Below are positions 29,672-38,229 of a DNA stretch of 64,000 nt, piece by piece. The notes beneath the pieces were generated by a model. It was given only the letters and a program-made list of their open reading frames with translations, was not told the origin of the DNA and did no database searches. Numbering within the stretch: the stretch's first letter is position 1; every line of letters starts with the position of its first letter. Origin of the DNA: Micromonospora sp. WMMD961. GTDB lineage: Bacteria > Actinomycetota > Actinomycetes > Mycobacteriales > Micromonosporaceae. The stretch covers positions 5,893,501 through 5,957,500 of the forward strand of contig NZ_JARUBJ010000002.1 of the NCBI RefSeq assembly GCF_029626145.1, given 5' to 3'. A program made the translations under genes and the position numbers.

Positions 29672-30919
29672 ATGGCGAGAACGCCGGCCGACCGCAGCCC
29701 GGACAGCACCCTCGCGCTGCTCCGCGCCGGCTACCGGTTCATCGGCGAGCGCTGCGAGCGGTACGACAGCGACGTCTTCCGGACCCGGATCCTGCTCGCC
29801 CCGACCATCTGCCTGCGCGGCCGGCCGGCGACGGAGTTGTTCTACGACACCGAACGCTTCCGACGCGCCACCGCGATGCCGCTGCGGGTGCAGCGGACCC
29901 TCACCGGTCGGGGCGGTGTGCAGGGACTCGACGGGACGGAACACACCGACCGCAAGGCCATGTTCATGTCGATCATGACGCCGGCCGCCATCCGGCAGCT
30001 CGGCCAACTCTTCGACGCCGAGTGGCGCGCTCGGATCCCCGCCTGGGAGGCCGCCGGGCCGGTGTCGCTCTACGCCGAGCTGGGCCGGCTGCTGACCCGG
30101 GTGGTGTACGCCTGGGTCGGGGTGCCGCTGCCAACCTCGCAGGTCGAGGACCGCGCCGTCGAGCTGCACGCCATGATCGAGGCGCCGGCGCTGGTCGGCC
30201 CCCGGCACTGGCGGGGACTGCTCGCCCGTCGCCGCGCCGAACGCCAGCTCGCCGACCTGGTCGAACGGACCCGGGCCGGCCTCGCTCCGGCACCGGCCGG
30301 CAGCGCCCTGGCCGTGATCGCCGAACACCGGGACGGGCGGGGCGACCTGCTCCCCCGCCGGATCGCGGCGGTGGAGCTCCTGAACCTGCTGCGCCCGGTG
30401 GTCGCCGTCGACCAGTACATGACCTTCGCCGCACTCGCCCTGCACGACCATCCGGGCTGGCGGGACCGGGTCCGCGACGACGACGAGGCCACCGAGCAGT
30501 TCGTCCAGGAGGTACGCCGCTACTACCCGTTCTTCCCGATGGCGGCGGCCCGGGTCCGGCGCTCCTTCGACTGGCAGGGCCACCACTTCCCCCGCGGCCG
30601 TCGGGTGCTGCTCGACCTGTACGGCACCAACCACCACCCGACGCTCTGGCCGGAACCGGAGCTGTTCCGTCCGGAGCGGTTCGCCGGGCGACGCGTGGAC
30701 CCGTTCGCGCTGATCCCCCAGGGCGGCGGCGACCACTGGGCCGGACACCGGTGCGCCGGTGAGTGGATCACCATCGACCTGATGAAACGGGCGGTCGCCA
30801 ACCTGACCACCACCATGCGCTACGACGTACCGGTCCAGGACCTGACCCTGGACCTGCGCCGGATGCCGGCGCTGCCGCCCCTCGGCCTGACCCTCACCAA
30901 CATCCGCCGCACCGAGTGA
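29672..30919 (+). CDS. CYP152-type P450 peroxygenase (fatty acid hydroxylase)
   Basis: A 415-residue cytochrome P450 of the CYP152 type. Instead of the acid-threonine pair in the I helix it has Arg241-Pro242 (LLRPVVAVDQYM), the carboxylate-binding pair of H2O2-dependent fatty-acid hydroxylases and decarboxylases. The heme ligand is Cys361 in GHRCAGEWITI, within IPQGGGDHWAGHRCAGEW, and EVRR (280-283) is the ExxR motif. It needs no redox partner. A glycosyltransferase-like gene follows at once, so they may act on one lipid or glycolipid product. Confidence 0.9.
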   Translation: MARTPADRSPDSTLALLRAGYRFIGERCERYDSDVFRTRILLAPTICLRGRPATELFYDTERFRRATAMPLRVQRTLTGRGGVQGLDGTEHTDRKAMFMSIMTPAAIRQLGQLFDAEWRARIPAWEAAGPVSLYAELGRLLTRVVYAWVGVPLPTSQVEDRAVELHAMIEAPALVGPRHWRGLLARRRAERQLADLVERTRAGLAPAPAGSALAVIAEHRDGRGDLLPRRIAAVELLNLLRPVVAVDQYMTFAALALHDHPGWRDRVRDDDEATEQFVQEVRRYYPFFPMAAARVRRSFDWQGHHFPRGRRVLLDLYGTNHHPTLWPEPELFRPERFAGRRVDPFALIPQGGGDHWAGHRCAGEWITIDLMKRAVANLTTTMRYDVPVQDLTLDLRRMPALPPLGLTLTNIRRTE

Positions 30920-30932
30920 TCGGACGACGCTC

Positions 30933-31961
30933 GTGCGCGGACGACCATGGCGTGCAGGGGTACGACGGGCGGCCGGTCCACCGGTGCACCTGCCGATGAC
31001 GTACGTGCTGCCGCTGCGCTGGCACAGCGACAACGGCCTGGTCGAGTTGACCGACTACCTGCGCTGGCTGGCCGAGCGCGTCGACGTGCTCGTGGTCGAC
31101 GGTTCGGCACCGGACCTCTTCGCCCGGCACGCCGACGCCTGGGCGGGGCTGGTCCGGCACCTCCCAGCCGACGCCACCGGTCCCGGCCGCAACGGGAAGG
31201 TGGTCGGCGTACGCACCGGCGTGCACGCGGCAGAGCACGAACACGTGGTCATCGCCGACGACGACGTACGGTACGACGAGGCGGGGCTGACCGCCGTGCA
31301 CCGACTGCTCGGCCGGGTCGATCTGGTCCGACCGCAGAACTACTTCGACCCGCTGCCCTGGCACGCCTGGTGGGACACCGGCCGGACGCTGCTCAACCGG
31401 GCGCTCGGCGCGGACTACCCGGGGACTCTCGCCGTGCGTCGCAGTGCCTTCCTCGCCGTCGGCGGGTACGACCCGGACGTCCTCTTCGAGAACCTGGAAC
31501 TGATCCGCACCATGCGCGCGTACGACCGCTCCGAGGCCGCACCGGCCTGGCTCTACGTACGCCGGCTGCCTCCGGACGCCGCGCACTTCCGAAGCCAACG
31601 GATCCGTCAGGCGTACGACGACCTGGCCCAGCCGGCGCGCCTGCTGACCGCGCTCGCGGTCCTGCCGGTACTGGCGGCGGCGGTCGCGGCCCGACGGCCC
31701 GCACTGGTGCTCGGCGCGGCAGCCGGCATCGTCACCCTCGCCGAGGTGGGCCGGCGCCGAGCGGGCGGTGCCGTGGTCTTCCCTCCGACGACGGCGCTGG
31801 CGGCGCCGGTCTGGCTGCTGGAGCGCGGGGTCTGCGGTTGGCTCGCGGTCGCCCAGCGGTTCCTGCTCGGCGGCGTCCGGTACGGCGACAGCCGGATCCG
31901 CCGGGCCGCCCACCCGACCCGTGCACTGCGGCCCCACCGGAGCGTTCGTCGAAGCCCCTGA
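30933..31961 (+). CDS. Glycosyltransferase family 2-like membrane protein
   Basis: A 342-residue protein with a GT-A type domain: VLPLRWHSDNGLVELTDYLR, then EHVVIADDDVRYDEAGLTAV with a DDD metal motif and a YPGTLAVRRSAFLAVGGYDP acceptor-side segment. The C-terminus has hydrophobic helices (LLTALAVLPVLAAAVAARRP, GIVTLAEVGRRR then WLLERGVCGWLAVA). It starts 14 bases past the P450 gene. GTG 30933 is used, with weak ribosome-binding signal; ATG 30996 is the alternative. It probably glycosylates a lipid or membrane product. Confidence 0.75.
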   Translation: MRGRPWRAGVRRAAGPPVHLPMTYVLPLRWHSDNGLVELTDYLRWLAERVDVLVVDGSAPDLFARHADAWAGLVRHLPADATGPGRNGKVVGVRTGVHAAEHEHVVIADDDVRYDEAGLTAVHRLLGRVDLVRPQNYFDPLPWHAWWDTGRTLLNRALGADYPGTLAVRRSAFLAVGGYDPDVLFENLELIRTMRAYDRSEAAPAWLYVRRLPPDAAHFRSQRIRQAYDDLAQPARLLTALAVLPVLAAAVAARRPALVLGAAAGIVTLAEVGRRRAGGAVVFPPTTALAAPVWLLERGVCGWLAVAQRFLLGGVRYGDSRIRRAAHPTRALRPHRSVRRSP

Positions 31962-31966
31962 CGGCA

Positions 31967-32004
31967 CGACAGCTCGCGGTCACCGGGGTGGCCGCGAGCT
32001 GTCG
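31967..32004. terminator. Bidirectional terminator
   Basis: CGACAGCTCGCGG pairs with CCGCGAGCTGTCG (13 bp) between the convergent glycosyltransferase and DUF3618 genes. Confidence 0.75.
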
Positions 32005-32022
32005 CAACGGTGCTCGGCTGGT

Positions 32023-32673
32023 TCAGGGGCTGACCTGGTGCCGGGACTGCTGGGCCTGGTCCCGGACGTCGTGTGCGGCGGACCTCGTGTCGTCCTTGAC
32101 CGCGTGCACGGCGTCCTGGGCGGTGGACTTCACCGACTCGGCGGCCTGCTGGGCCGGCTCGCGCAGCTCTTCCTTGAGCTCGTTCGCCACCGTGCTCAGC
32201 TTCTCCGTCACCGCGCCGCTGTGCTCGCTGACCCGCTCCTTGAGCTGGGTCGCGGCCTGCTGCTCACGGCGGGAGGCCGGGATCAGCGACGAGGCCAGCC
32301 AGCCGACGCCGAACGCGATCAGACCGGCGGCGAGAGGGTTGCCCTGGGACTTCTGCCGGATCACCCGCGGCGCGCTGTGGGCGGCGTCGCTGACCGTGGC
32401 AGCCGCCGACTGCGCGGCGTCACCGACGCCGGCGGCCGCCGACGAGGCGCGGTCACCGACCGAGTGGGCGGCGTGGCCGGTGCCGTGGCCGAGGTCAGAC
32501 GCGGTTCCCATGACCTTGTCCCTCACATTCTGCAGAGCGGAACGGGCCCGCTGCTTGCGGTCGTCGACGATGCGGCTCGGGCTGACCTTGTACGCCAACG
32601 CGTCCACATCGGAGCTGAGGCTGTTACGGGTGGCTTCGATCTCCCGGCGGATCTGGTCGGGATCGGTGCTCAT
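32023..32673 (-). CDS. DUF3618 domain membrane protein
   Basis: MSTDPDQIRREIEATRNSLS is the DUF3618 signature. A charged region, an alanine/serine-rich segment of HSVGDRASSAAAGVGDAAQS type and one hydrophobic stretch (NPLAAGLIAFGVGWLASSLI) follow, then a long amphipathic tail. The family is widespread in actinobacteria and is often next to PF07332 membrane proteins, as here. GGAGGGAG precedes the ATG, which overlaps the stop of the upstream gene. Confidence 0.88.
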   Translation of the reverse strand: MSTDPDQIRREIEATRNSLSSDVDALAYKVSPSRIVDDRKQRARSALQNVRDKVMGTASDLGHGTGHAAHSVGDRASSAAAGVGDAAQSAAATVSDAAHSAPRVIRQKSQGNPLAAGLIAFGVGWLASSLIPASRREQQAATQLKERVSEHSGAVTEKLSTVANELKEELREPAQQAAESVKSTAQDAVHAVKDDTRSAAHDVRDQAQQSRHQVSP

Positions 32674-33137
32674 CGGGTGACTCCCTCCGGGTGTGGCTTG
32701 AGCGCGTCGGGGATCCGCTGCACGCTGTCGTTGGTCTGCTTGAGCCCGCGTACGTGCTGGGCGTTCTTCTTGGCCATGGAGTAGAGGACCGCGGCGACCC
32801 CGGCCCAGATCACGGCCACGATCAGCGCGGCCAGGCCGGAGTCCATGACGTTGTCCAGGAACTGCCACACGGCGATGGACACGAAGAGCGCCACCATGTA
32901 GCCGCCGAAGCCGGCCCCGCCGAAGAGCCCGGCCGCCTTGCCGGCCTTCTTGCCCTCCTGGCGGATCTCGGCCTTGGCCAGCTCGACCTCCTGACGCATC
33001 AGCGTCGACAGGTCCGTGGTCACCTGACGCATCAGGTCGCCCAACGAACTGCTCTTCACCTCGGCGGCGGTGTGCGGGGCACCCGCGTCGGGGTGGTGGC
33101 CGGCACCCAGTCCGGGCCCCTGCGTCGGCATGGTCAT
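32670..33137 (-). CDS. PF07332 (phage-holin-3_6-like) membrane protein
   Basis: A 155-residue protein: LMRQVTTDLSTLMRQEVELA and KAEIRQEGKKAGKAAGLFGG before two membrane helices (GGYMVALFVSIAVWQFLDNV, LAALIVAVIWAGVAAVLYSM), then a basic tail. Despite the family name, chromosomal members next to DUF3618 genes are envelope/stress proteins, not phage holins. It forms an operon with the two neighbours. Confidence 0.88.
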   Translation of the reverse strand: MTMPTQGPGLGAGHHPDAGAPHTAAEVKSSSLGDLMRQVTTDLSTLMRQEVELAKAEIRQEGKKAGKAAGLFGGAGFGGYMVALFVSIAVWQFLDNVMDSGLAALIVAVIWAGVAAVLYSMAKKNAQHVRGLKQTNDSVQRIPDALKPHPEGVTR

Positions 33138-33168
33138 GCCGTCGCCTCCCTTCGGATGACTCGGCGAC

Positions 33169-34014
33169 TCACGGGCGAGCGCTGCCGCTGGACGGCACGC
33201 CCGGCAGCGGATCGGTCTGGGTCACCGGCGGCAACGGCTGACCGGTGCCGGAGTGCTGCGGGTAGTCGCCCCGGGTGGGCTCGGCGTAGCCGCCCGGCGT
33301 CGGCTCGGCGTAACCACCGGGCGTGGGGTCGGCGTAGCCACCGGCCGTCGGCGGGGTGTGCGTGCCGGGGGTCGGGTCGAGGTAGCCGCCCGGCGGAACG
33401 GCGTCCGGCGTCGTGCGGGGCGCCGGCGGCGGCGTCGGGATCACCGCGGTCTGCTCCGGGTCGTACGCCCCGGCACCCCGGTAGGTCGAGGAACCGTTGC
33501 CGGAGTCGTCACCGGCGGCGGAGATGCTGCGGGTCAGCCGGCCGGCGAGCACGCCGAGAACCGCCGCGCCGACCAGGAAGGTGCCCGGGTTGCGCCGCGC
33601 GTAGTCGCGGACCTCGGTGATCAGGTCACCGGGCTCGCGCTCCTCGAGCCAGCCGGCCACACCGTGCACCCGGTCGGCGGCCTGGCGGGCCAGCTCGGTC
33701 ACCGGGCCGGCCTGGCCGCCCTGCTCGGCCATCGAGCGCATCTCGTCGGCCAGCGAACGCAGCCCGCCGGCCGCCTTGCGCTGCTGCTCACCGGTCTGGC
33801 TGGCGAGCTGGGTGCGGGCCTCGCCGTACAGGTTGCGGGCCTGTCGGGCCGCCTCACGGCCGACCTCACTGCCCTGCTCCTTGGCGGTCTGGGCGACCGC
33901 GCCGCCAGCGTGTGCGGCCTCCGAACCAACCTGGCGGGCCTGGTCGCGGACGCCACCGCCGTTGGCCGACTCCTGCCCGTACGTGGAAGACGTAGGTGAA
34001 AGATCGTAAGACAT
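33169..34014 (-). CDS. Helical envelope protein with proline/glycine repeats, 281 aa
   Basis: The N-terminal 100 residues are amphipathic helices (VRDQARQVGSEAAHAGGAVA, QTAKEQGSEVGREAARQARN). A short hydrophobic stretch near PGTFLVGAAVLGVLAGRLTR follows. The last 80 residues carry repeats of GGYAEPTPGG type. It resembles nutrient-deprivation-induced proteins found beside DUF3618/PF07332 genes in actinobacteria. GGAAGGG precedes ATG 34014. Exact function unknown. Confidence 0.78.
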   Translation of the reverse strand: MSYDLSPTSSTYGQESANGGGVRDQARQVGSEAAHAGGAVAQTAKEQGSEVGREAARQARNLYGEARTQLASQTGEQQRKAAGGLRSLADEMRSMAEQGGQAGPVTELARQAADRVHGVAGWLEEREPGDLITEVRDYARRNPGTFLVGAAVLGVLAGRLTRSISAAGDDSGNGSSTYRGAGAYDPEQTAVIPTPPPAPRTTPDAVPPGGYLDPTPGTHTPPTAGGYADPTPGGYAEPTPGGYAEPTRGDYPQHSGTGQPLPPVTQTDPLPGVPSSGSARP

Positions 34015-34245
34015 GGTGTCCCTTCCGCTCGGAATGTCGTCGCGGTTGTGCTGGGGGGGTGCGGTCGCGTCGCCACGACCGCTGACCATTCACCTACCCT
34101 GCGTTCTGGCTCCCATACCTCTTCATGCATTCCTCTGCGCGGCTGGCCGGATCGACTTCAAAATGGAGGATCGTCGGGCTGCGTCACCACGCCGCTGCGG
34201 ACAGCGAGGTTCGCGAGGGCTGGCAGATCCACGGAGGGGGCAGCG

Positions 34246-34737
34246 ATGGCACGAGGCGCGCGAGGTGGCCGACCGGCCACTCCCCGACCCCGGGTCCAGC
34301 TGGCCGCGCTGGCCGTCGCCGGCGTCTTCCTGCTGATCGGCGTCCTCGGCTTCATCCCCGGCATCACCACCGACTACGGCGAGCTGAGATTCGGCGGACA
34401 CCACTCGGACGCGCGGCTGCTCGGGCTGTTCCAGGTGTCGATCCTGCACAACGCGGTGCACCTGATCTTCGGGCTGGCGGGTCTGGCCATGGCCCGCAGC
34501 GTCGCCGGCGCCCGCGTGTTCCTGGCCGCCGGCGGTGCGATCTACCTGGCGCTCTGGCTCTACGGGCTGGTGATCGAGGCGATCAACCCGGAGGGCGGGG
34601 CGAACATCCTGCCGGTCAACGACGCCGACAACTGGTTGCACCTCGCGCTCGGCTTCGGAATGCTCGCGCTCGGGCTGCTGCTGTCGAACCAGGCTGGCAC
34701 CGGCGGACGCCTGGACAGCCCCGCCGACCACCACTGA
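34246..34737 (+). CDS. DUF4383 membrane protein
   Basis: A 163-residue protein with four hydrophobic helices: VQLAALAVAGVFLLIGVLGF, LFQVSILHNAVHLIFGLAGL, FLAAGGAIYLALWLYGLVIE and LHLALGFGMLALGLLL. The SILHNAVHLIFGLAG and NWLHLALG histidine-bearing segments are typical of DUF4383. The function is unknown. GGAGGGGG precedes the ATG. It is transcribed divergently from the envelope operon to its left. Confidence 0.88.
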   Translation: MARGARGGRPATPRPRVQLAALAVAGVFLLIGVLGFIPGITTDYGELRFGGHHSDARLLGLFQVSILHNAVHLIFGLAGLAMARSVAGARVFLAAGGAIYLALWLYGLVIEAINPEGGANILPVNDADNWLHLALGFGMLALGLLLSNQAGTGGRLDSPADHH

Positions 34738-34800
34738 CCTGGCGCTACGGGTTTCCCGGCCGACTTCGGCGGGGTAACCGACCGGCGAAGGAGACCCTCG

Positions 34801-35253
34801 TCAGGCCGCGACCGGCAGCCGCTTGGCGAAACAGACGCTGTACGGGTTGCCCACGTACTCTCCGTACACCGGGATCGGGTCGTAGCCACACGAGGTGTAC
34901 AACCCGATCGCGGCCGGCAGGTAGGTGCCGGTCTCCAGGCAGACCACCGAATGCCCCTGCCGGAACGCGCACTCCTCGAGCGCGGCCAGCAACTGGCGGG
35001 CGATGCCCCGCCCCCGGTACGCGGGCCGGACGTACATCCGCTTGACCTCGCCGGTCTCCGCGTCGAGCGCCTGGAGCCCTCCGCAGGCGACCGCCCGACC
35101 GTTGACCACCACCGCCAGGTATCGGACGTCGTCGTGCGGTACGAAGACCTGCCCGTCCAGCCCGCCGTCGGCTTCGCGCAGCTCACGCTGCTGCGCGACG
35201 ACGAGGGCGGCGATCTCCGGATCGGTGGCAGGACGGGACTCGATCAGCATCAC
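34801..35253 (-). CDS. GNAT family N-acetyltransferase
   Basis: A 150-residue GNAT enzyme. KRMYVRPAYRGRGIARQLLA contains the acetyl-CoA-binding Q/RxxGxG/A motif, and VVCLETGTYLPAAIGLYTSC plus GYDPIPVYGEY is the usual C-terminal strand-helix-strand. It adds an acetyl group to an unknown amine. It could start at ATG 35250 instead of 35253. Confidence 0.88.
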   Translation of the reverse strand: MMLIESRPATDPEIAALVVAQQRELREADGGLDGQVFVPHDDVRYLAVVVNGRAVACGGLQALDAETGEVKRMYVRPAYRGRGIARQLLAALEECAFRQGHSVVCLETGTYLPAAIGLYTSCGYDPIPVYGEYVGNPYSVCFAKRLPVAA

Positions 35254-35320
35254 CCCACGCTAGGACGGGTGGATTTCGCGGAGGTTTCCGGAATTCAACC
35301 CAATCACGGAGCGCAACGGA

Positions 35321-36793
35321 CTACTCGGCGTCGTCCTCGTCGTCGATGTCCTCGAGGTCGTCGGAGGCGTCCGCACCGACCTCGTCGGCCGACCGCACCC
35401 GGCGGGCCTTGCGGGCGGCGAGCCGGTCCGCCGCGGAGGCCCGGTTCGACTTCTCCTCCAGGCGGACGTCGGTGCCCCGGTTACCGGGTACGAACTCCAC
35501 GCCGGCGAAGAGCGTCGGCTGCCAGTCGAACTCGCGCTCGCCGATCCGGACCAGGTCACCGGGCTGCGCGCCGGCCTTGGCCAGCTTGTCCTCCACCCCG
35601 AGCCGGGCCAGCCGGTCGGCCAGGTAGCCGACCGCCTCGTCGTTGTCGAAGTTGGTCTGCTTGACCCAGCGTTCCGGCCGGACACCGTGCACGGTGAACG
35701 AGCCGTCCGCCTCGGCGGTGATGGTGAACCCGGCGTCGTCCACGGCGAGCGGACGGATCACGATCCTGGTCGGCTCGGCGGGCGGCGCGGCCTTGCGCTC
35801 AGCCTCGACCAGCTCGGCCATCGCGTAGGTCAGCTCCTTGAGCCCTTCCCGGGTGGCGGCGGAGACCTCGAACACCCGGTAACCGCGCTCCTCCAGGTCC
35901 GGGCGCACGATCTCGGCGAGGTCCCGGCCGTCCGGCACGTCGACCTTGTTCACCGCCACCAGTCGCGGGCGCTCGGTCAGCCCGCCGTACTGGCTCAGCT
36001 CGGCCTCGATGGCGTCGATGTCGGCGACCGGGTCACGTCCGGGTTCCAGGGTCGCCGAGTCGATGACGTGCACCAGCACCGCGCAACGCTCGATGTGCCG
36101 GAGGAACTCCAGACCCAAACCCTTGCCGGTCGCCGCGCCGGGGATCAGACCCGGCACGTCGGCGACGGTGAAGGTGTGGTTGTCCAGCCGGACCACGCCG
36201 AGGTTGGGCACGAGGGTGGTGAACGGGTAGTCGGCGATCTTCGGCTTGGCCGCGGAGATCACCGAGATCAGCGATGACTTGCCGGCCGACGGGAAGCCCA
36301 CCAGACCGACGTCGGCGACGCTCTTGAGCTCCAGCACGATGTCCAACTGGTCGCCGGGCTCGCCCAGCTCGGCGAAGCCCGGAGCCTTGCGCTTGGCGTT
36401 GGCCAGCGAGGCGTTGCCCCGCCCGCCGCGCCCACCACGCGCCACCTCGAAGGTGGTGCCGGCACCGACCATGTCGGCGAGCACGGTGCCGTCGGTGGTC
36501 TGCACGACGGTGCCGTTCGGCACCTTCAGCACCAGGTTGTGGCCGTTGCCGCCGTCCCGGTTCGAGCCGGCGCCACCCTTGCCGTTGTCGGCCTTGACGT
36601 GCGGGTGGAAGTGGAAGTCGAGCAGCGTGGTCACCTGCGGGTCGACCACCAGCGAGACGCTGCCGCCGTGCCCGCCGTTGCCGCCGTCCGGCCCACCGAA
36701 GGGCTTGAACTTCTCGCGGTGGATCGAGACACACCCGTGCCCACCATCGCCGGCCTGCAGGTGCAGAACGACCCGGTCAACGAACGTTGCCAC
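35321..36793 (-). CDS. obg: GTPase Obg/CgtA
   Basis: A 490-residue Obg GTPase, which acts in 50S ribosome assembly and stress control. The glycine-rich Obg fold occupies the first 158 residues (QAGDGGHGCVSIHREKFKPF). The G1 motif GFPSAGKSS is at 166-174, with G3 DVPG and G4 NKVD further on. An actinobacterial OCT domain and an acidic C-terminal tail follow. GTG 36793 with GGAAGGA upstream gives MATFVDRVVLHLQ, the standard start. It is the last gene of the rplU-rpmA-obg operon. Confidence 0.96.
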   Translation of the reverse strand: MATFVDRVVLHLQAGDGGHGCVSIHREKFKPFGGPDGGNGGHGGSVSLVVDPQVTTLLDFHFHPHVKADNGKGGAGSNRDGGNGHNLVLKVPNGTVVQTTDGTVLADMVGAGTTFEVARGGRGGRGNASLANAKRKAPGFAELGEPGDQLDIVLELKSVADVGLVGFPSAGKSSLISVISAAKPKIADYPFTTLVPNLGVVRLDNHTFTVADVPGLIPGAATGKGLGLEFLRHIERCAVLVHVIDSATLEPGRDPVADIDAIEAELSQYGGLTERPRLVAVNKVDVPDGRDLAEIVRPDLEERGYRVFEVSAATREGLKELTYAMAELVEAERKAAPPAEPTRIVIRPLAVDDAGFTITAEADGSFTVHGVRPERWVKQTNFDNDEAVGYLADRLARLGVEDKLAKAGAQPGDLVRIGEREFDWQPTLFAGVEFVPGNRGTDVRLEEKSNRASAADRLAARKARRVRSADEVGADASDDLEDIDDEDDAE

Positions 36794-36841
36794 GGTGTCA
36801 ATCCTTCCAGCGAGGTCCATCCCCGCACTTCGAAAAAGGCT

Positions 36842-36877
36842 AAGCGGGCCGGGACCCGTAGGTCCGCGGCCCGCTTG
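36842..36877 (-). terminator. Hairpin between rpmA and obg
   Basis: AAGCGGGCCG pairs with CGGCCCGCTT, with an inner GGACC/GGTCC arm. It probably partly terminates after rpmA and lowers obg expression relative to the ribosomal proteins. Confidence 0.65.
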
Positions 36878-36888
36878 AGCGAAGAGAA

Positions 36889-37143
36889 CTACTGCTGCGG
36901 AACGATGCTGACGGTCTTGCGACCGCGCTTGGTGCCGAACAGGACCGCACCGGCGGACAGCGCGAACAGCGTGTCGTCGCCGCCACGGCCGACCAGGTCA
37001 CCGGGGTGGAACTTGGTGCCACGCTGCCGGATGATGATCTCACCGGCGCTGACGACCTGACCACCGAAGCGCTTCACGCCGAGTCGCTGGGCCGCGGAGT
37101 CACGACCGTTACGCGAGCTGGACGCACCCTTTTTGTGAGCCAT
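36889..37143 (-). CDS. rpmA: 50S ribosomal protein L27
   Basis: MAHKKGASSSRNGRDSAAQR, then GVKRFGGQVVSAGEIIIRQR and GTKFHPGDLVGRGGDDTLFA are the bacterial L27 sequence throughout. At 84 residues it has normal length, and there is no N-terminal extension needing cleavage. It is coded just after rplU and before obg. Confidence 0.97.
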   Translation of the reverse strand: MAHKKGASSSRNGRDSAAQRLGVKRFGGQVVSAGEIIIRQRGTKFHPGDLVGRGGDDTLFALSAGAVLFGTKRGRKTVSIVPQQ

Positions 37144-37154
37144 TGGAGGACGAC

Positions 37155-37469
37155 CTACTTCCCGCTGGAGATGCCGGTCACCTTGACCTGGGTCAACGGC
37201 TGACGGTGACCCTGGCGCTTGTGGTAGCCAGTCTTGTTCTTGAACTTGTGGATCCGGATCTTCGGGCCCTTGGTGTGCGCGGCGATTTCGCCGGACACCG
37301 CGACCTCGGCAAGCTTTGCCGCGTCGGTCACCAGGTCGTCACCGTCGACGAGGAGCACCGCGGTGAGCTTCACCGCGTCACCGGGAGCACCGGTGAGCTT
37401 CTCGACCTCGATCACGTCGCCCTCGGCGACCTTGTACTGCTTGCCGCCGGTCTTGACGATCGCGTACAT
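37155..37469 (-). CDS. rplU: 50S ribosomal protein L21
   Basis: MYAIVKTGGKQYKVAEGDVI, then GPKIRIHKFKNKTGYHKRQG and HRQPLTQVKVTGI are the L21 signatures. At 104 residues it is normal length. ATG 37469 is the standard start. It is the first gene of the rplU-rpmA-obg unit. Confidence 0.97.
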   Translation of the reverse strand: MYAIVKTGGKQYKVAEGDVIEVEKLTGAPGDAVKLTAVLLVDGDDLVTDAAKLAEVAVSGEIAAHTKGPKIRIHKFKNKTGYHKRQGHRQPLTQVKVTGISSGK

Positions 37470-37635
37470 CGGAGGCGGACTCCCTGTCGTTGAGGCTGCT
37501 GGCGGTCGTCCCCGCGGCGGCTCGCCGGGTAGCAGTGCACGGCGGCGCGGGCACACGGGAACTCGGCACACCAAAAGTGCGCCGCAGGCAAGAGTACGCC
37601 ATTGCCGGCCCGGACCCCAAACCGGCCCGCCCTGG

Positions 37636-38112
37636 TCAGCGTGCGCAAAGCTGATCGAGGCGCTGCTGGAGCCGGTCCAGCTCGGTCTCGTCGATCGACT
37701 CGACGTCGGCGCGGAGCGCGGCCACCTCGACGCCGAGGTCAGTGAGCATAGTCTTGAGCTGCGGATCGGTGGCCCGGTCCGAGTGCTCCCGCAGCTCGGT
37801 CCGCCAGCCGTCCAGAGCCGCCTCGGCCCGCCCGCGGGCGACCTCGGCCGCGCTGCTGTCGCCGGCGCCCACCGCCGCGACCATCCGACCCAACTCGGCC
37901 ACGTACGTCCGGACGGCGGTGGTGCTGGCCTGCTGGGCGGCGGCGCAGACTCCGGTGGCGTCGCCCGCCGCACCGCCACCGGCCGGCATACCGCTCGGCC
38001 CGGAGGACGAGGTGCTCGCGCCGGTCGGAGTCGGCCGAACACCCTCGGGCCGGTCGGCGGAACAGCCGGCCAGCACGGTGACCAACGCGGTGACGGCGAG
38101 CAGACGACGCAT
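37636..38112 (-). CDS. Putative lipoprotein, 158 aa
   Basis: MRRLLAVTALVTVLAGCSAD has a basic start, hydrophobic core and lipobox LAGC with the lipidated Cys17. A serine/proline-rich linker follows, then a helical domain (AELGRMVAAVGAGDSSAAEV, LTDLGVEVAALRADVESIDE). Function is unknown. It sits between rplU and rne, with only about 115 bp to rne. Confidence 0.85.
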   Translation of the reverse strand: MRRLLAVTALVTVLAGCSADRPEGVRPTPTGASTSSSGPSGMPAGGGAAGDATGVCAAAQQASTTAVRTYVAELGRMVAAVGAGDSSAAEVARGRAEAALDGWRTELREHSDRATDPQLKTMLTDLGVEVAALRADVESIDETELDRLQQRLDQLCAR

Positions 38113-38164
38113 CTTCTACTCCTGACCCGGGGTGACCGATCCTGGGCCGGGTTGGCCGGAACGG

Positions 38165-38205
38165 CGAGGTCCCTCCCCCGTCACTTTGCCGGGGAAGGGA
38201 CCTCG
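38165..38205 (-). terminator. Terminator after the RNase E/G gene
   Basis: GAGGTCCCT pairs with AGGGACCTC, with an inner CCCC/GGGG arm, 25 bases past the stop. Confidence 0.75.
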
Positions 38206-38229
38206 TCAAACACTTGGCCGGTCAGGCGG

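Noticed and set aside
32670..33137. Second prophage, suggested by the holin-like family name
   Set aside because: PF07332-type proteins next to DUF3618 genes are normal chromosomal envelope proteins in actinobacteria, and there are no phage genes around.
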